Source of the DNA: Seiridium cupressi
Lineage: Eukaryota; Ascomycota; Sordariomycetes; Amphisphaeriales; Sporocadaceae
Assembly (NCBI GenBank): GCA_036674765.1
Contig: JARVKI010000031.1
Location: forward strand, 310,001 to 374,000
Direction of reading: 5' to 3'
DNA: 64,000 nucleotides
The position numbers were made by a program, and so were the translations under genes. Position 1 is the stretch's first letter. Each line of letters starts with the position of its first letter. The notes below the pieces were generated by a model. It saw only the letters and a program-made list of their open reading frames with translations, did not search any database and was not told the DNA's origin. Below are positions 33,136 to 46,674 of the stretch, in pieces.

Positions 33136-36126
33136 ATGGCTCTAGACGGGACCAACGGCTTCCCGGCAGTCACAAATGGCATCGCCGCCCTGCATCTTGA
33201 CGATGGCACCGGCGGTGGCCTGCCCATATTCGACGTTGAGCCCGTGCAGCTGCAATTCAGCATCGCTGCCGACTTCGTCGCCGCTCAGGTTGCCAACAAT
33301 GTGCTGGTACTGGCCCTGTCCAACGGCCGCATCCTTCGCATCGACTTGAACCGACCTGAGGACATCGACGATATCGACCTCCCCAAGCGACCCGCCGAGG
33401 TCGGCGTCATTCGCCGCATGTTCCTCGACCCTACAGCTTCGCATCTGTTGATTGCTACCAGCCTTGGTGAGAACTACTATCTGCATTCGCAGAGCCGGCA
33501 GCCACGGCCTTTGGGGCGTCTGCGCGGCGTGACAATCGAGAGTATCGCATGGAATCCCAGTCTACCGACTGCGTCAACTAGAGAAATTCTCCTTGGCGCC
33601 AGCGATGGAAACATATACGAGACATTTATTGAGAGCACCAATGAGTTCTACAGAAAGGAGGAGAAATATCTGAAGAGTCTGCAAAAGCTGCCTGACGGCC
33701 CAGTTACAGGACTCTGGGTGGACAACCTGGGTGGGAAGGCGGATATCAGGAGAGTTGTCATAAGCACGCAGAGTCGCTTGTTCCATCTTGTGGGCAAGGT
33801 TGGTCGGAGCCACCACGAAGGCAGCGGCTCGATATACACGAAATTGTTTGATTCCGAGCAACCTACTATTCACGAATTATCTAGAGGCTCAGGGGCAGCA
33901 CCATCGAATTTAGCTATCACACCCGACTCGCCAACCACGAACGCTTATGATGATGTATCCCAGGAGAGGGCCTTTGCGTGGCTGTCCTCGCATGGTATCT
34001 ACCATGGAAAGCTGCTAGCGACACCTGCAACCGCGGAGCTTGGATCAAAAGTCTATACGGAATCAAAGTTGCTGCCAAGAGCTCAGATAGTGTCGCCTGA
34101 CACGTCGGGACGGAAGAAAACGTCATCGGATTTCATCGAGGCAACCATATTGACGCAATGGCACATTGTCAACCTAGTTGGCGGACGCATAGTAGCTGCC
34201 AACAGGTTGACGGGCTCGATCATATTTGATCAAGTCATTCTGAATCCGGGGCAAAAGGCATTGGGTCTGTATGTCGATCAACAGAAGAACACGTTCTGGC
34301 TGTTCACCGCCCAGGAAATCTTCGAGATTGTTGTCAGAGATGAGGACAGGGATGTCTGGCGTATAATGCTCGAGAGACAACAATTCGACCAGGCCCTTCA
34401 ATATGCCCACACAGCTTCACAGAAAGATGCTATCGCAATGGCGTCGGGAGATTATCTGGCTGCCAAAGGCCAATACGTGGAGGCTGCCGGTGTATATGGC
34501 AAAAGCAGCAAACCGTTCGAGGAGGTTGCTCTTGCATTTATCGACCACAACCAGAGCGATGCATTGCGGAAGTACTTGCTTACGAAACTTACGACGTATA
34601 AAAAGGCACAAATCATGCAGAGAATGATGATTGCTACGTGGCTGGTGGAGATCTTCATGGCAAAGCTCAACTCGCTCGAGGATACTATCAAGACTGAGGC
34701 AGAACTAGTCAAGAATCTCAACACCGATCAGTCGAAAGAGCAGCTGCGCACGATCCGCGATGAATTCCAGGGCTTTGTCAACAAACACAAGTCAGATCTT
34801 GATCGCAAAACGATATACGACGTCATCAGCAGCCATGCAAGAGAAGAAGAGTTGCTTTTCTTTGCGAACGCTACCAACGACTACAACTTTGTCCTCTCTT
34901 ATTGGGTACAACGAGAGAGGTGGACGGAAGCCTTGAACGTTCTGAAGAAACAGACAGACCCCGATGTGTTCTACCGATACAGCAGTGTCTTGATGACGCA
35001 TGTTGGCCACGAACTGGTGGAGATTCTGATGAGGCACCCTGGTCTCAAACCGCGGAATATAATACCAGCATTGCTAGACTACGATCGTAACTTCTCCGGA
35101 TCATTGCTACAGAACCAAGCCATCCGATACCTACAATATGTCATTAACCAGCTCAACTCCACCGACGCCGCCGTCCACAACACACTTGTTTCCATATACG
35201 CGTCACACCCAAACAAGGACGAATCGGCTCTTCTTAGCTACCTGGAGACCCAAGGCGAGGAGCCTCGGTTCGATCCCGACTTTGCATTACGGCTCTGCAT
35301 ACAGCATAAGAGGACTTTGGCCTGCGTACACATCTACACAAACATGGGACAGTATGTCCAGGCTGTTGATCTGGCTCTCTCACACAATGAAATAGACTAT
35401 GCATCCATCATTGCGGACAGGCCTATGAATAACCCAGCACTTCGCAAGAAACTCTGGCTTGCAGTGGCAAAGAAGGTCATCTCGCAGTCCAATGGCATCA
35501 AGACGGCGATCGAGTTTCTCAAGAGATGTGATCTGCTCAAAATCGAGGATTTGATTCCTTTCTTCCCGGACTTTGTTGTCATTGACGACTTTAAGGACGA
35601 GATCTGCAACGCGCTTGAGGATTACAGCCGCAATATCGACGGACTCAAGCAGGAGATGGATGAAAGCTCACAAACTGCGGCGAACATCAAGATAGACATC
35701 GCCGCTCTGGATCATCGGTATGCCATCGTTGAGCCTGGCGAGAAGTGCTATGTCTGTGGGTTGCCTTTATTGAGCAGACAGTTCTTCGTCTTTCCGTGCC
35801 AGCATGCCTTCCACTCGGATTGTCTTGGAAAGGAAGTTCTCAAGCAAGCTGGCGTCGGCAGGAGCAAAAGAATACGAGAGTGTCAGGTTCAGATCAGCAA
35901 GGGTCTTGTCAGCGGTGCAAAGAAAGATGCTATGGTGGCGGAGTTGGATGCGCTTGTCGCCTCGGCATGGTGAGTCTTTTTCCAGCTGCCCATTTTTGAA
36001 AAGCTTGAAAACCCGAAGGAAGGTACTAACGTATCATGCAGCATACTGTGCAGCGAATATGCGATCAAGCGTATCGACGAGCCCTTCATTACTGGGGATG
36101 ACGATAGAAACGAATGGGCACTCTAG
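33136..36126 (+). CDS. vps18: Vps18/Pep3, class C core subunit of HOPS/CORVET
   Basis: A tethering-complex subunit needed for vesicle fusion with endosomes and the vacuole. Exons 33136-35969 and 36042-36126 give 972 residues. The intron has a GTGAGT donor and a GGTACTAAC branch site, and it splits a cysteine codon. The N-terminal half is a beta-propeller with the Pep3 signature (LSNGRILRIDL, IESIAWNPS, LLGASDGNIYE). The second half is an alpha-solenoid of clathrin-like repeats. The C terminus is a RING-type zinc finger: CYVCGLPLL near residue 871, FPCQHAFHSDC, and the last pair CILC supplied by the second exon, followed by IKRIDEPF. The length matches fungal orthologs. Without the small last exon the RING would be incomplete, so the intron is well supported. 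Confidence 0.95.
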
Positions 36127-37245
36127 GCGCATATGTCTCGGTTGTTCCCGAAACTCTCTGGAAACGTTGACGTCGGGATGAATGCATATCTAGAACGAGC
36201 TGTAGATACATAGGCATCGTATTAGTACAGGGAGACTTGATACCCAGAATAAGACTTATCAAAAGAAATGACCATGAAACTTCAATTATTTCCTTTCTGT
36301 ACCACCGCTTCAAATGGTCTCATCTACCTTTCGTCGTTTACAGCACGGCTTTGAGCTAGGGTTCTGACATGACCCTCTCGAACTGGCAGCCAGCATTAAT
36401 CCGCTAGTCAGGCTCAGTCGTCGCGAACATGGGACAACTCGTTCAGTGCTGGTTTTATCTGGGCTGATCTCCCATCTATAATTACGCAACAGAGTTGCGT
36501 GGCCGCGTGTGGAGACCATCTTTCTCGAAGCGCCAAGACTGCGTGGCCTCTGATCCACCGTGGATGGGGCCCATGTCATGGGTTGAAGCTGAGAGCGCCA
36601 TCATTGAGCCCTGAAGCGTCCGATCCCAGCCCGAATGTGAAACAGCCTCAACCTTTTTCTTGTCGGCATGACTTAAGCAAATTGAGCAGAGAGAAAATTC
36701 GACGGCTTCTCCCGGCGACAGACGGCAAATGCGACATTCAAAAAGAAAGAAGTGACTTTGTTCGAGCTCGAGGTCTAAGACATGGCGCACTAATGACAGG
36801 CGCGATGGCACCAAGACTAGTGTCATTTCTGCTGGGGAATTATTGTGTCTGAGACCTCGAGGGGCCATGTTCTTGCCTCCACCATGCTTTTGTGGGCTTT
36901 TGCACTATCTACTGGGGGGCGTAGACATGCTGGGTACCGATAGATGAACCCGGGGCAAGACAGGCTTGCCTTGGAGGGGAGGGAGGATCAACGTGGGTAA
37001 TGTTTAGATCCAGCCTTTCCAGTACTCCCTTGCGTTCTGGAGTTCATGGTCGTTTCTCATTCTTCACTGGTCTTGTCCTTTTCCTAGTATCCTGCATCCT
37101 GTGCGGGCGGATTCTTTGTCCTCCAGAGCCCTTTGAGTTATTCACTTACCTACCCATGATCTGAGTAAAGCTGCTGTGAAGTCATACGACCGTGTCATTC
37201 CTTTATACCTGCCCGTAATCTTTCAATATTTTGTTTCATTAGACA
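36127..37245. other. Intergenic region
   Basis: No supported gene. A 128-codon minus-strand frame at 36482-36868 has no recognisable motif. The DNA before 37246 is T- and CT-rich, as in fungal promoters. Confidence 0.4.
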
Positions 37246-38442
37246 ATGTATCCTCATCAACCACCATCACCGAAATCCTCGAGTTTCCCCGGGTCATCCA
37301 TAAGCATAAGTAAGCCAGCCTTGATCAAAGCATCTACATTGCTCGTTTTTCTGTGGCTATTGGCAGCCTTTTCTAGATTCCACGTAAGTTAGGGCATCGT
37401 ATAGCACAGTCCGATGGTTCTTCCCAGTGCTTTCCGATAAGTGAGTAGCTTGACTTACACGGAAGCGCATCAGGGCGACGATGGGGTGGCCACCCAAACG
37501 ACAGCAACTCAAAGCAACCAGGAGCCGACAGACATCGCCGTGGTCCCAGTGAATGAGGTCGATTCGCCTAGCACAGAAGATAGTAGCAGCAATAATGTGA
37601 TCCCATCACCGCCAACCTCCGTGGTGCGCCCGCAAGGAACACAACCACAGCCTACACAACAGCAGACTACTCCTACCACTACGCCGAAGGCAAAGCAACA
37701 TACGGACCGCGCTGCGGTGATCATGGAGAACCGGCCGCTCGAGAACCTGGTCCCCGTGATGCTGCACTTCCACAGCGTGCTCGGGCCCGAATGGCCCCTG
37801 ATCTTCTATACCATCCCCGAGACGGCCGCCAACCTGTCAGCCTCGGCGCCCTTCAAGCGCGCCGTCGACGAGGGGGGCATTCAGATCCGGTTCCTGCCGG
37901 ATTCGGCCACCTTCAGCAGCCACCGGGCCGTCTCCTTGTTTCTCGCCGAGGCCTGGCTGTGGGAAGACCTGGCGCCGTACCAGAAGATCCTGATGTTCCA
38001 GGACGACAGCGTCATCTGCTCTGCCTCGTCGGCGAGGGTGGACGACTTCATCCAGTACGACCTGATCGGGGCGCCGATCGCCCGGGCGTACGGGCAGGGG
38101 TACAACGGCGGCCTGTCGATACGGAATCGCGAGCTGGTGCTGGACCTGTTCTCCATGTACAGCTACGCCAACGACAGCGAGGTGCCGGGCGCGCCGGCCA
38201 ACATGAAGTTCGAGGACCAGTGGCTGTACACGCGCATGCTGGAGCTGCCGGCTAAGGCAGACGGGACGCCAGGCGCAAATCTGCCCACGGACGAGATCGC
38301 GAGAAAGTTTGCTGTCGAGACCGTGTGGGAGGAACGCCCGCTGGGCTTTCATCAGCCTATGAGGTGGCAGAAAGCAAATCTGGCCAAGATAATGAAGTAC
38401 TGTCCCGAAGTCGGCATGATCGGAGGTGCAGCTTTCTTCTGA
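37246..38442 (+). CDS. Type II membrane DUF5672 protein (putative glycosyltransferase)
   Basis: Two exons, 37246-37383 and 37474-38442, give 368 residues. Exon 1 encodes a short tail and one hydrophobic anchor (ALIKASTLLVFLWLLAAFS). The intron has a GTAAGT donor, and the acceptor after CATCAG is the one that keeps the frame. A Thr/Gln/Pro-rich stem of about 75 residues follows, then the DUF5672 domain. Its key parts are PYQKILMFQDDS, QYDLIGAPIA, GYNGGLSIRNRE and the FEDQWLY acidic stretch, in an order resembling Golgi glycosyltransferases. The domain is annotated in fungi as of unknown function; a lumenal transferase role is inference from the anchor, stem and acidic motifs. The 3' half is markedly GC-rich compared with exon 1. 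Confidence 0.87.
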
Positions 38443-41400
38443 AGTACGAGAAGTTATTCGAGGTTGAAGAGGCCCTTTGCTTTTTCTGCTCTGCCATCTT
38501 TGCTTTTTCCGTTCCGCCGTCTTTTCTTTTTCTTGGGGAATCCGGAGTAATCACGATACGAGCATCGGCGTTTGGGTTATTTGGGTTGGGGATCATTGGG
38601 CTCGAGGGAATTGCTTATCAAACGTATAGAGCATGTATCGTAGAAGGAACGGGGACCTTTTTTCGATTGGGCATCTGCTCCAACTACTTTATAAAAGCTT
38701 CAATACGGGAACAAGAGGGCAGTTCCTAAAGCCTTCCAGTTTCCTACGAGATGAAGATCAACATCTGCACAGAAAACATCTTTGGTGCTGCACGGTGGCA
38801 AGCGCAAACGTCTGTCCATCTCTGGGGGGCTGGTAGACAATGTGGGATCGCAGAGATGGATTTGTCAAAGTGAGAGTGAGGTTTTTCAAACCCTGCAAAA
38901 GTTCATCACTCTACTGGCGGTGGTTGTTATTGTTTGCGCAGCATCGTTAGCGTGCTCATGCTGCCCAGCTTCAACTATTGACAACAGTACATTACCCAGA
39001 ATACTGCCTCCGCTATTTGTTAATACTGTATGCGTATAATGGAGGCAACATCAACCTTTAGAGATTAGAAACCTGATGCATTTTGAGATGATGTTGCAGT
39101 TTTCAAGCCTGACAAAGAAGTAAAATCGCTCGTTTCAGCAGATGTTTATAGGAGATGTCTATTGCCCCATTTGAGTATGTAAGCCGTCCGACTTAAGCTT
39201 AATACTGTAAGCGGCCCGATGTAAGATCGGTATTTGGTAGGGGAACAATTTCTCTCTTTGGAAGAGGATTGATAACGCGGCAGAGCGAGAAGGATCCTGA
39301 TAGTCTATGCAACGTAATCGGAACAGGTATCGATGTCCAAGGTCTTACAGGTAGAATAAATACAAACATAGCCGGGACGCATTAAGAGGATTGCTCAGCC
39401 CGGATGCATTCACCTCTGATTAAGCGACATATGCATGGTCGAATCCTTCTTCGTGAAGGCCTAGAAAGTCTAAGCGTAGAACGACGTCATCGGCAGACCA
39501 ATGGGGTTGCTGACAGATAGCTTCAGCTGAGTCGCGAGACCACCCCCAAACTCGAGCCAGTCCCACGAGATAGATATATGTGGTATAGGAAAAGATAATT
39601 ATAGCTAGCTGTCGGGTTCGCCATGTGCGTAGCCAAACCAGAGGGGAGATGCCGGTCTGTGTGTTTCTTAGCTGGGGGCAGATCCCCCGGAGTAGGGGTG
39701 ACAGTGCTGAAGTTAGCTTGCGAGAGGGAGCGCCACCTTGACAAGGAGGAACTAGGTATCCGATCTCAGGCCAGGCAATACCTGCCACCCTTTTCCGCAC
39801 TGACGGTGGTTGCTGATTGCCCTCATCGCATCTCAGCCGCTCCATACATGCACCCATGAAGATCGTGTAGGGGCCAGGGGCTTAAAAGGCGGCATGTCTC
39901 CCAGCATCCAGAATTGGTACGCGTCGCTGACGGGGAGCTGACTTGGATAGATGGTCCCAGCTGGGCGAAGGCTTTGCATATCGCGTCACGTACAACGAAG
40001 TTTCAGATTTTGTCACCCCTGGTTCAATTGTCGTCTGACTTGTTGATTGGTCTGGCAACATTCCGAGGCAGGGTCAAATGAAGGCAGGGGTTTGCCAACC
40101 CTGCCGATAGCTGGTCCAAACCGGTTGATCCTTGGACCGCCTGCCTGTGGGCATTGAATACGGACTCATCTGACGACAACATGAGCAGTGCAGAAACCGG
40201 CTAGATCCGAGGTCACTAGGTTAGCTGCCATGAGGATAAGAATAGAACTCATGTCTATTGCACCGTCCTGCCTCGCAACAGGTGTAGCCTTGGCAAGTTG
40301 TTACTGTGTGGACAGACATATGTCTGCAAATGGTAGTTAATGCCGCGCTGAAAGGAATGAGCCCCTTCAATCGATGATCTTGGCCCCAATTGATCCCGAG
40401 TTGAGCGTCGTAGCTATCAGGCTTCGTGTTTTAGTTGGACTCGCACGAACTCGGCGTTTCAACGGCCACCATTCATTGTGCCTAATTGGCTCGCTTTACC
40501 AAGGAGATTTCCCCACCAAAGCATCTCCAACTGGGAAATACGAACTTCACCCTCGCTGCACTACTATAGTGGACATGTAGCAATCCAAGCAGGTAGACAT
40601 AGGTAGTCTCTCTTATCGTAGATGATGTGGTCGCAGATTCTGCATTGGTTCGAGAATGTTTTACTGCCGAATCCAATTTAGCGTACCCCAGGTAATGCGA
40701 CCTAGACGTGCCCCGAACAGGCAAAGTATAAAGTAGAGTGTGCCTCATCATATATGTGAAGCGGTCTCGTCTTAGGATCCACAGCAGGGTCAATGCTATA
40801 GAGGCGTAGCAAGTCAAGAAATAGTCTCCGTCCGGGCACGAGTCAGCAAGGTCGACGAGTTATTGGCGAAATGAGTACTACCGCCGTGCATTGCCCAAGA
40901 CCACGCTCAAGGATTGCGAAGCTGGGCCGTCTTTTCACCTGGCGAGGCAGTATCAATCAGAAAGGAGCGGCAGGCAGGTCACAAGACTGGGCCGTCCGGA
41001 GGTCCTGGTATGCAGTGATCCGCATTGGGGCCAACCAAGATCTGCTCCCGTTTGCGTAGCGATTGGTGGGAACCCTCGCCTTGACAGCGTCTGCACAACG
41101 CAACATCAACCATCGGATTGTTCGTGTCACGGGAGTTTCGGACGATCACAGATGCCATCTCGTCAAGACGGCTAGCTCGTAGCAGGCAGCCTGAGATTGA
41201 GTTGTCCCTGGCGCGTTGTAAATCGGCCATGTTCTGTAATCAAGTCATTGTTGCACCGTCATTGTGGAGAAGTTGTCGAACCGTTGAGGGTTCGCCAGGC
41301 TCTCCCTTCCCCCTCGCTGGTACTCGTCGATCTATCATCCAATGAGGGCCGTTATACTCGTCAATGCCATCGGCGTCTTGAGTCAAGAGATCCTATCCGT

Positions 41401-43076
41401 GAAAGGGCGCATCAGCTTTTGACGTGTCCTTTCATGCGCCCACGGTTCTGGTGCCAGGTATAGACTCGAAGCTCGAGAAGCATTGGGCAGATGCCGACAC
41501 TTGCTGAGGATGAGGATGTCAGATTGACGAGCAGTTGATCGAGCAAGTACTCGGCCTGTCGGCATGGCAGCATTGGAACCCGGACCCTTTCTTCTGCAGG
41601 GAGGTGCAAGTCCCCAAGGAAACATTACGGCGAGATGTACTAGGCCGATTGGATCTGTTATTCACGCCCCGAGATGCAGACAGGAACGCATCCAGTCCAC
41701 GGCAGGCGAACGGCAGCATCTAAAATAGAAGGCATCTCTTCCTCGCATCGCCCCTGTCACACCACGTCGGTGGAGGCCAGCCAGGTCAGGTCTCGGTGGT
41801 GGTGGGAAGGAAGCTCAAGCTGGCTGTGGGTTGATGCAGGCGTATGGATGCGCGTGCAGCAGCCCCTAAATCGAAAGCACCATGTTTCATCTTTTCCCAA
41901 ACCGCCGCTATTCTCTTCTAGAGTGCCAACGTCCCAACGCCTCACTTGTGGGTGGTACCTGTGCTCGGGGCTGTGAGTGGTCGGCCGGGCAGGTCCTTGC
42001 CCACTAAGCCGAGCCCGACAGGCGTTAGCCCCCCCCCGCCAGCGACCACAATGCACCTGCACCATGGGCCATGGCAAGGCTCATCCCCTGCTTCGCATCA
42101 CGCCAATTGCCAATTCTCCTGTCCTGCTTTTTGCTGCGTGCTGCTAAGGTTGCTTGCTCTCTGCCTCCTGCTCGTGAGATCCAAGGACACATCCATCCAT
42201 ATCCACATCCACATCCGCCTCCCCCCATTCCCATAATACTTTTCACTACGCACACATACATCTCCAGCCCTCTTTCCTTCCCTTCCCCTGGCCCTTCCTC
42301 CCCTTCTCCAGGCTTCTTACTGCTCCAACCCCCAAGTGGACGTCAACTAATGCAGCCTGTATATTGATCCGTTGGCTTGGTCTCTTTTTTTCAACGCCCC
42401 GGTCGCCTTGTCTCCTCTTCAGTTCCGAAATCTCTTCCTCTCGCCCTCTGCTCCCTATTCCACCTTCTGGACGCCATCACAGGAGGGCTGTATTGAGACA
42501 AACAAGCCTGGGAGAGGATTGAGCTTGAGAGCCCACTGCCAGCGAAAGTCAATCGCCCGTGATCGTAAACTTTGACTACCATCTTTCCGCTGCCTCCCGC
42601 CCCCGGAAAGCAGCAGCAGCACGGCCTCGACGCTTCTCGCATCGCATCAGACCACGACAAGCTTCCGACCCTCCATTCGCATCTTTTTGAGACCAACCGC
42701 ACCTACGGCCCTTGAGTCCCGTGGACCTCTAGACAGTGTCCCGGCCGCCGTACTTTGTAATAACCCAGCTCCATTGGGATTACTACCTTCGATATTGTCA
42801 CTCCTTTGACTTTCTCACCTGCGTCCGACCGAGTTTGACGATATAATATTTATCACCCAGCTTGTCACCCTCCGAAAAGTCCGTACCCGGCGACGAGTCT
42901 GCATACACATTTTGACACGACATTGTCAGCCAGCTCGAGCAGCACGCATATCGATCTCTCGCACCAGTCTACTACAGAACAGTGGTTAATATTCAACCCT
43001 CTACCAAAAATAAAACCCGAGAGCACCATTACATACCGGTTGCATATCTTGGTGACGGTCGGACGAATAATCGATA
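38443..43076. other. Very long gene-poor region
   Basis: About 4.6 kb without a recognisable gene. Open frames at 39420-39857 (-) and 40870-41720 (both strands) are overlapping and motif-free. The right-hand kilobase is C/T-rich and continuous with the Pumilio leader. Confidence 0.45.
42165..42480 (+). promoter_or_regulatory. Pyrimidine-rich promoter/leader of the Pumilio gene
   Basis: A dense CT tract with ATCCACATCCACATCC-type repeats lies 600-900 bases before ATG 43077. Such tracts are usual near transcription starts of highly expressed fungal genes. No mapped start is available, so this is inference. Confidence 0.4.
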
Positions 43077-46000
43077 ATGTCAAGTGCTAGATCAGAACAT
43101 TTGACCCTTGGTTTCCCACCTACAACCCAGGGTCGTTCATCCTCCCCGACCACATCTACCTCACAATCTCCTATCGACTCATCAGGCGCATCAGCCGTCC
43201 GATCTCCCTTTGGCATGTCTGGCACATTGAACGCCACTGGCAGCAAGATGGCAGGCACCACGCGATCTGGGGCAGGTTCTCCTTCGCACGATTTACCTGG
43301 TTCTGGCAGGCTATTCTCCAAGAGGTAAGCATAAATTAACGTGACTGCAGCCGCGCTGCTACCCAGCGCCTCTTGTCTTGTCCAAATCGCTAATTCTTCC
43401 CAGAGCGCGAGAAATCCAAGCACAGGAAGGTGTGCCCCTAAACCCGTGGGGTGGCCCGCCTACCAGTGGAAACTCAACTCCATTGCGCGAGAACATCCCA
43501 GAATCTCCTACGGACGGATTCCCCGATTTTGCTCAATTACCGACGCCAGACAGCTTGCCGTCCTCGGGACGGCGCGCTCGCGCTGGTACGGTTCCGTCCA
43601 GGTTCCCGGGAGCAGCTGTTGGCAACGGGCTGTTGAATCTCCCCCCGCTCAACGCCCAGTCTTCGCGTCCAAGCCCATCTCAAAGCCCCTTCAATCAATC
43701 GCCATCCCCGAGCTTGACAGAATCATCCGACCCATCCAGGTCTAATTCTCTGCTTTCTAGGCTGAGGGCTGGGTCCATGCCGCAGCGTAGCCCATTTGCC
43801 AACATTCCGGGCACGAGCTCTCCCTTCGGACCAACGCTCTTCAGTGGTAGCTGGAATCCTTCTGGACGCGAACGAGGCAACACTCTTGCTAGTATCGCGA
43901 GTGTTGGATCGAACGGTCCAAGTTCTCCTGCACAATCTGCCTTCTCGAAAGAAGGCACTGGCGAGAACGACGTTCACATGAGGACACTGGACTACTTGGG
44001 TCTGGCCGAGACACCCCAGCCTGCTCGCGCGCAGTTGGCTGCCCCTTATTTACCTGGTCTGGCCGACTTCACCAAGCAAGCAAACCGATTCCGATCATAC
44101 TCCGTGAACAACAAGGACAAATATGCAGACGAGGATGAGGATGACTACGACGATCTGAACCCGGATAGCCAGTATGCTGCTGCCCTCCTCCAGGATCAGC
44201 TCGCCGCTACGCAACAAGCTATCCACAACCACAATCTCGCCGTCCAGAATCTGCAAAACTTGGCCGCCCAGTCCATGGCACGACCGAGAGCGAGAACTGT
44301 GGGCGGTTTGGACCTGACTGCGGCAGGGTCTCGTGGACTTCGAAACTTTTATCATACGCCATCCCGTTTGGATAGCTCCATGACTGCTACAGAGATCCGC
44401 CTACCCGATGAAAAGGAATTTGATGACCTTCCACAGGCTGTGGCTGCGATGAACTTGGGACGATCCAATAGTCGGAACAACGGTCTGTTAACTGCTGAAG
44501 AAGGGCTCGAGGGACCTACAAGTGCCTTGTGGCTCGGCAGCATTCCCACATCAACCACAACTTCGACGTTGACTGAAATGTTTAAGCAATATGGTCCTAT
44601 CGCCTCGGTGAGAGTCTTAACACATAAGAACTGCGGCTTTGTCAACTTCGAACGCGTCGACAGCGCATTGTCCGCTAAATCGGCCATGAATGGCAAAGAA
44701 ATCTTCCCCGGAGCGGGCCCGATTCGCATTAACTTTGCCAAGCCACCGTCCGCATCCAACACTCCAGGGCATGACGGTGTCTTCCCCTCTCCAAGCCCCG
44801 ATCCGTTCGCCAAGGGAGGAGACAACACATCCTCCAACGCGGCAACAGCCGCAGCCGATGGCACAGCCGCTACCTCTCAGGCCACCGCAGCAGCTCCCGT
44901 AATCCCTCCCCTGCACGAGATCACCGCAGACATCGTGCAGATCGTGAAGTCGTTCGGCGCCACCGACGAGGACACTTACAGGATTTCTCACAGCCTGAAC
45001 TCGGCTGTTCAGTTCACGGCCTTCATGGACGAGATCCCTCCCGTTAGAGAGCCTACACACACTCGCGTCCACGATGCTCCTAAGCTTCGAGATATCCGCA
45101 AGCGGATCGACAACCAGAGCTTGTCTCAGCCAGAGATCGAGAATGTTGCCATCGACATGCTTCCTGAGATCGCCGAGTTGGCTTCCGACTACCTTGGTAA
45201 TACTGTCGTTCAAAAGCTCTTTGAGCACTGCTCTGACAACATTCGTGATGCCATGTTGACTGAGATTGTCCCGCACTTGGCGGAAATCGGAGTCCACAAG
45301 AACGGTACCTGGGCTGCGCAGAAGATCATCGACGTGTGTAAGACACCACAGCAGATGAATTTGATCACTGAACATATCCGCCCATACACAGTGCCGTTGT
45401 TCCTGGACCAATACGGAAACTACGTGCTTCAAGGCTGCTTGAAGTTTGGCACTCCCTACAATGATTTCATCTTCGAGACCATGTTGAGCAAGATGTGGGA
45501 TATCGGCCAAGGCAGATACGGAGCTAGGGCTATGCGGGCCTGTCTCGAAAGCCACCACGCAAGCAAGGACCAGCAGCGGATGCTTGCCGGTGCTATCGCG
45601 CTGAACAGCGTTCAACTTGCAACCAATGCGAACGGCGCCCTATTGTTGACCTGGTTCCTCGACACCTGCACATTCCCACAGCGACGCAGCGTGTTGGCGC
45701 CCCAGCTTGTTCCATATCTGGTTCATCTGTGCACACACAAGGTTGCCTACCTGACCGTGCTCAAGGTTATCAACCAAAAGGCCGAAGCTGATGCTCGTGA
45801 TACCATTCTCAAGGCCATGTTCTTCACCCCCAAGGACCATGTGCTCGAAGCAATTCTTAGCGACCATGCTTGCGGTGCGACTTTGATTTTCAAGGTGCTG
45901 ACGACACCATTTTTCGACGAAAGCATCCGGAGCCAGGTTGTGGACAACGTCAAGAACGTACTCATTCGTATCAAGGCTCAGCCCAACCAAGGCTACAAGC

Positions 46001-46674
46001 GACTGATGGACGAGGTCGGTCTTTCCACTCGCAACGGGGGTGGCTCACGCGATCACTCCATCAGTGCCACGGAGCGTCAACGCCCAGCTTCCAGACAAGC
46101 ACAGGTACAGGCACATGCGCAAGCTAATGCCGCGGCGGCTCAGCAGAACGCCCAGTACGGTAGTCAGTATATGAACCCTCTCAACCCTGCCGGCACTCCT
46201 GGCGGCTATGACATGGGCTTCGGGATGCCCAGGAGCGAGAGCGGCGAATCTTCTATGCCGTCATACCCGCAATACGGTCAACAAGGTGGCATGTTCAATG
46301 GTAATAACCCTTCCATGGTCCCCAACATGCAGCAGATGCAATATCAGCAGAACATGCTGCAGCGTGGCAACCCGCCCATGAACAACTTCTTCCCGAATAT
46401 GCAAGCGGGTTTCAACGGGTACAACAGCCCCACGCCTCCGATGGACCAGTATCGCAACCAGAACCTCGCAAACAGCAGCCCAATCCAGCCGCCAGGAGCC
46501 CCTGCAGGCTTTGCTCCTCCCGGCTTCAATATGCCCATGGGCATGGGCGGGTACGGCTACAACGGAATGGGTGGGATGCAGAACATGCCTTACATGCAGG
46601 AGCAGCCGGTCAACGCGAGGCGTGGACGCGTAGGTCAACCTCCCCATAGAGGCAGAAAATCGCCTCGGCCATAG
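43077..46674 (+). CDS. RRM-Pumilio RNA-binding protein (Jsn1/Puf1-Puf2 type)
   Basis: A post-transcriptional regulator that binds 3' UTRs; the yeast relatives Jsn1/Puf1 and Puf2 act on membrane- and mitochondria-related mRNAs. Exons 43077-43324 and 43404-46674 give 1172 residues; the intron has a CGCTAATTC branch site. The N terminus is long, disordered and Ser/Pro-rich. An RRM lies at about 456-530 (ALWLGSIP ... NCGFVNFER). PUF repeats span about 588-958, with recognition helices in DYLGNTVVQKL, HKNGTWAAQKI, DQYGNYVLQ and RYGARAMRACLE. The C terminus is Met/Gln/Asn/Gly-rich, ending in a basic RRGRVGQPPHRGRK. The RRM-plus-PUF order separates this class from Puf3/4/5-type proteins. The frame is intact. 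Confidence 0.94.

Noticed and set aside
36482..36868. 128-codon minus-strand frame with cysteines
   Set aside because: The cysteine spacing fits no zinc-finger or secreted pattern, and a plus-strand frame covers the same bases.
38325..38729. 134-codon plus-strand frame overlapping the DUF5672 gene end
   Set aside because: Its first part is an out-of-frame shadow of the coding exon and the rest is 3' flank.
39420..39857. 145-codon minus-strand frame with a hydrophobic stretch
   Set aside because: A single hydrophobic patch is the only feature; no conserved motif or flanking exons.
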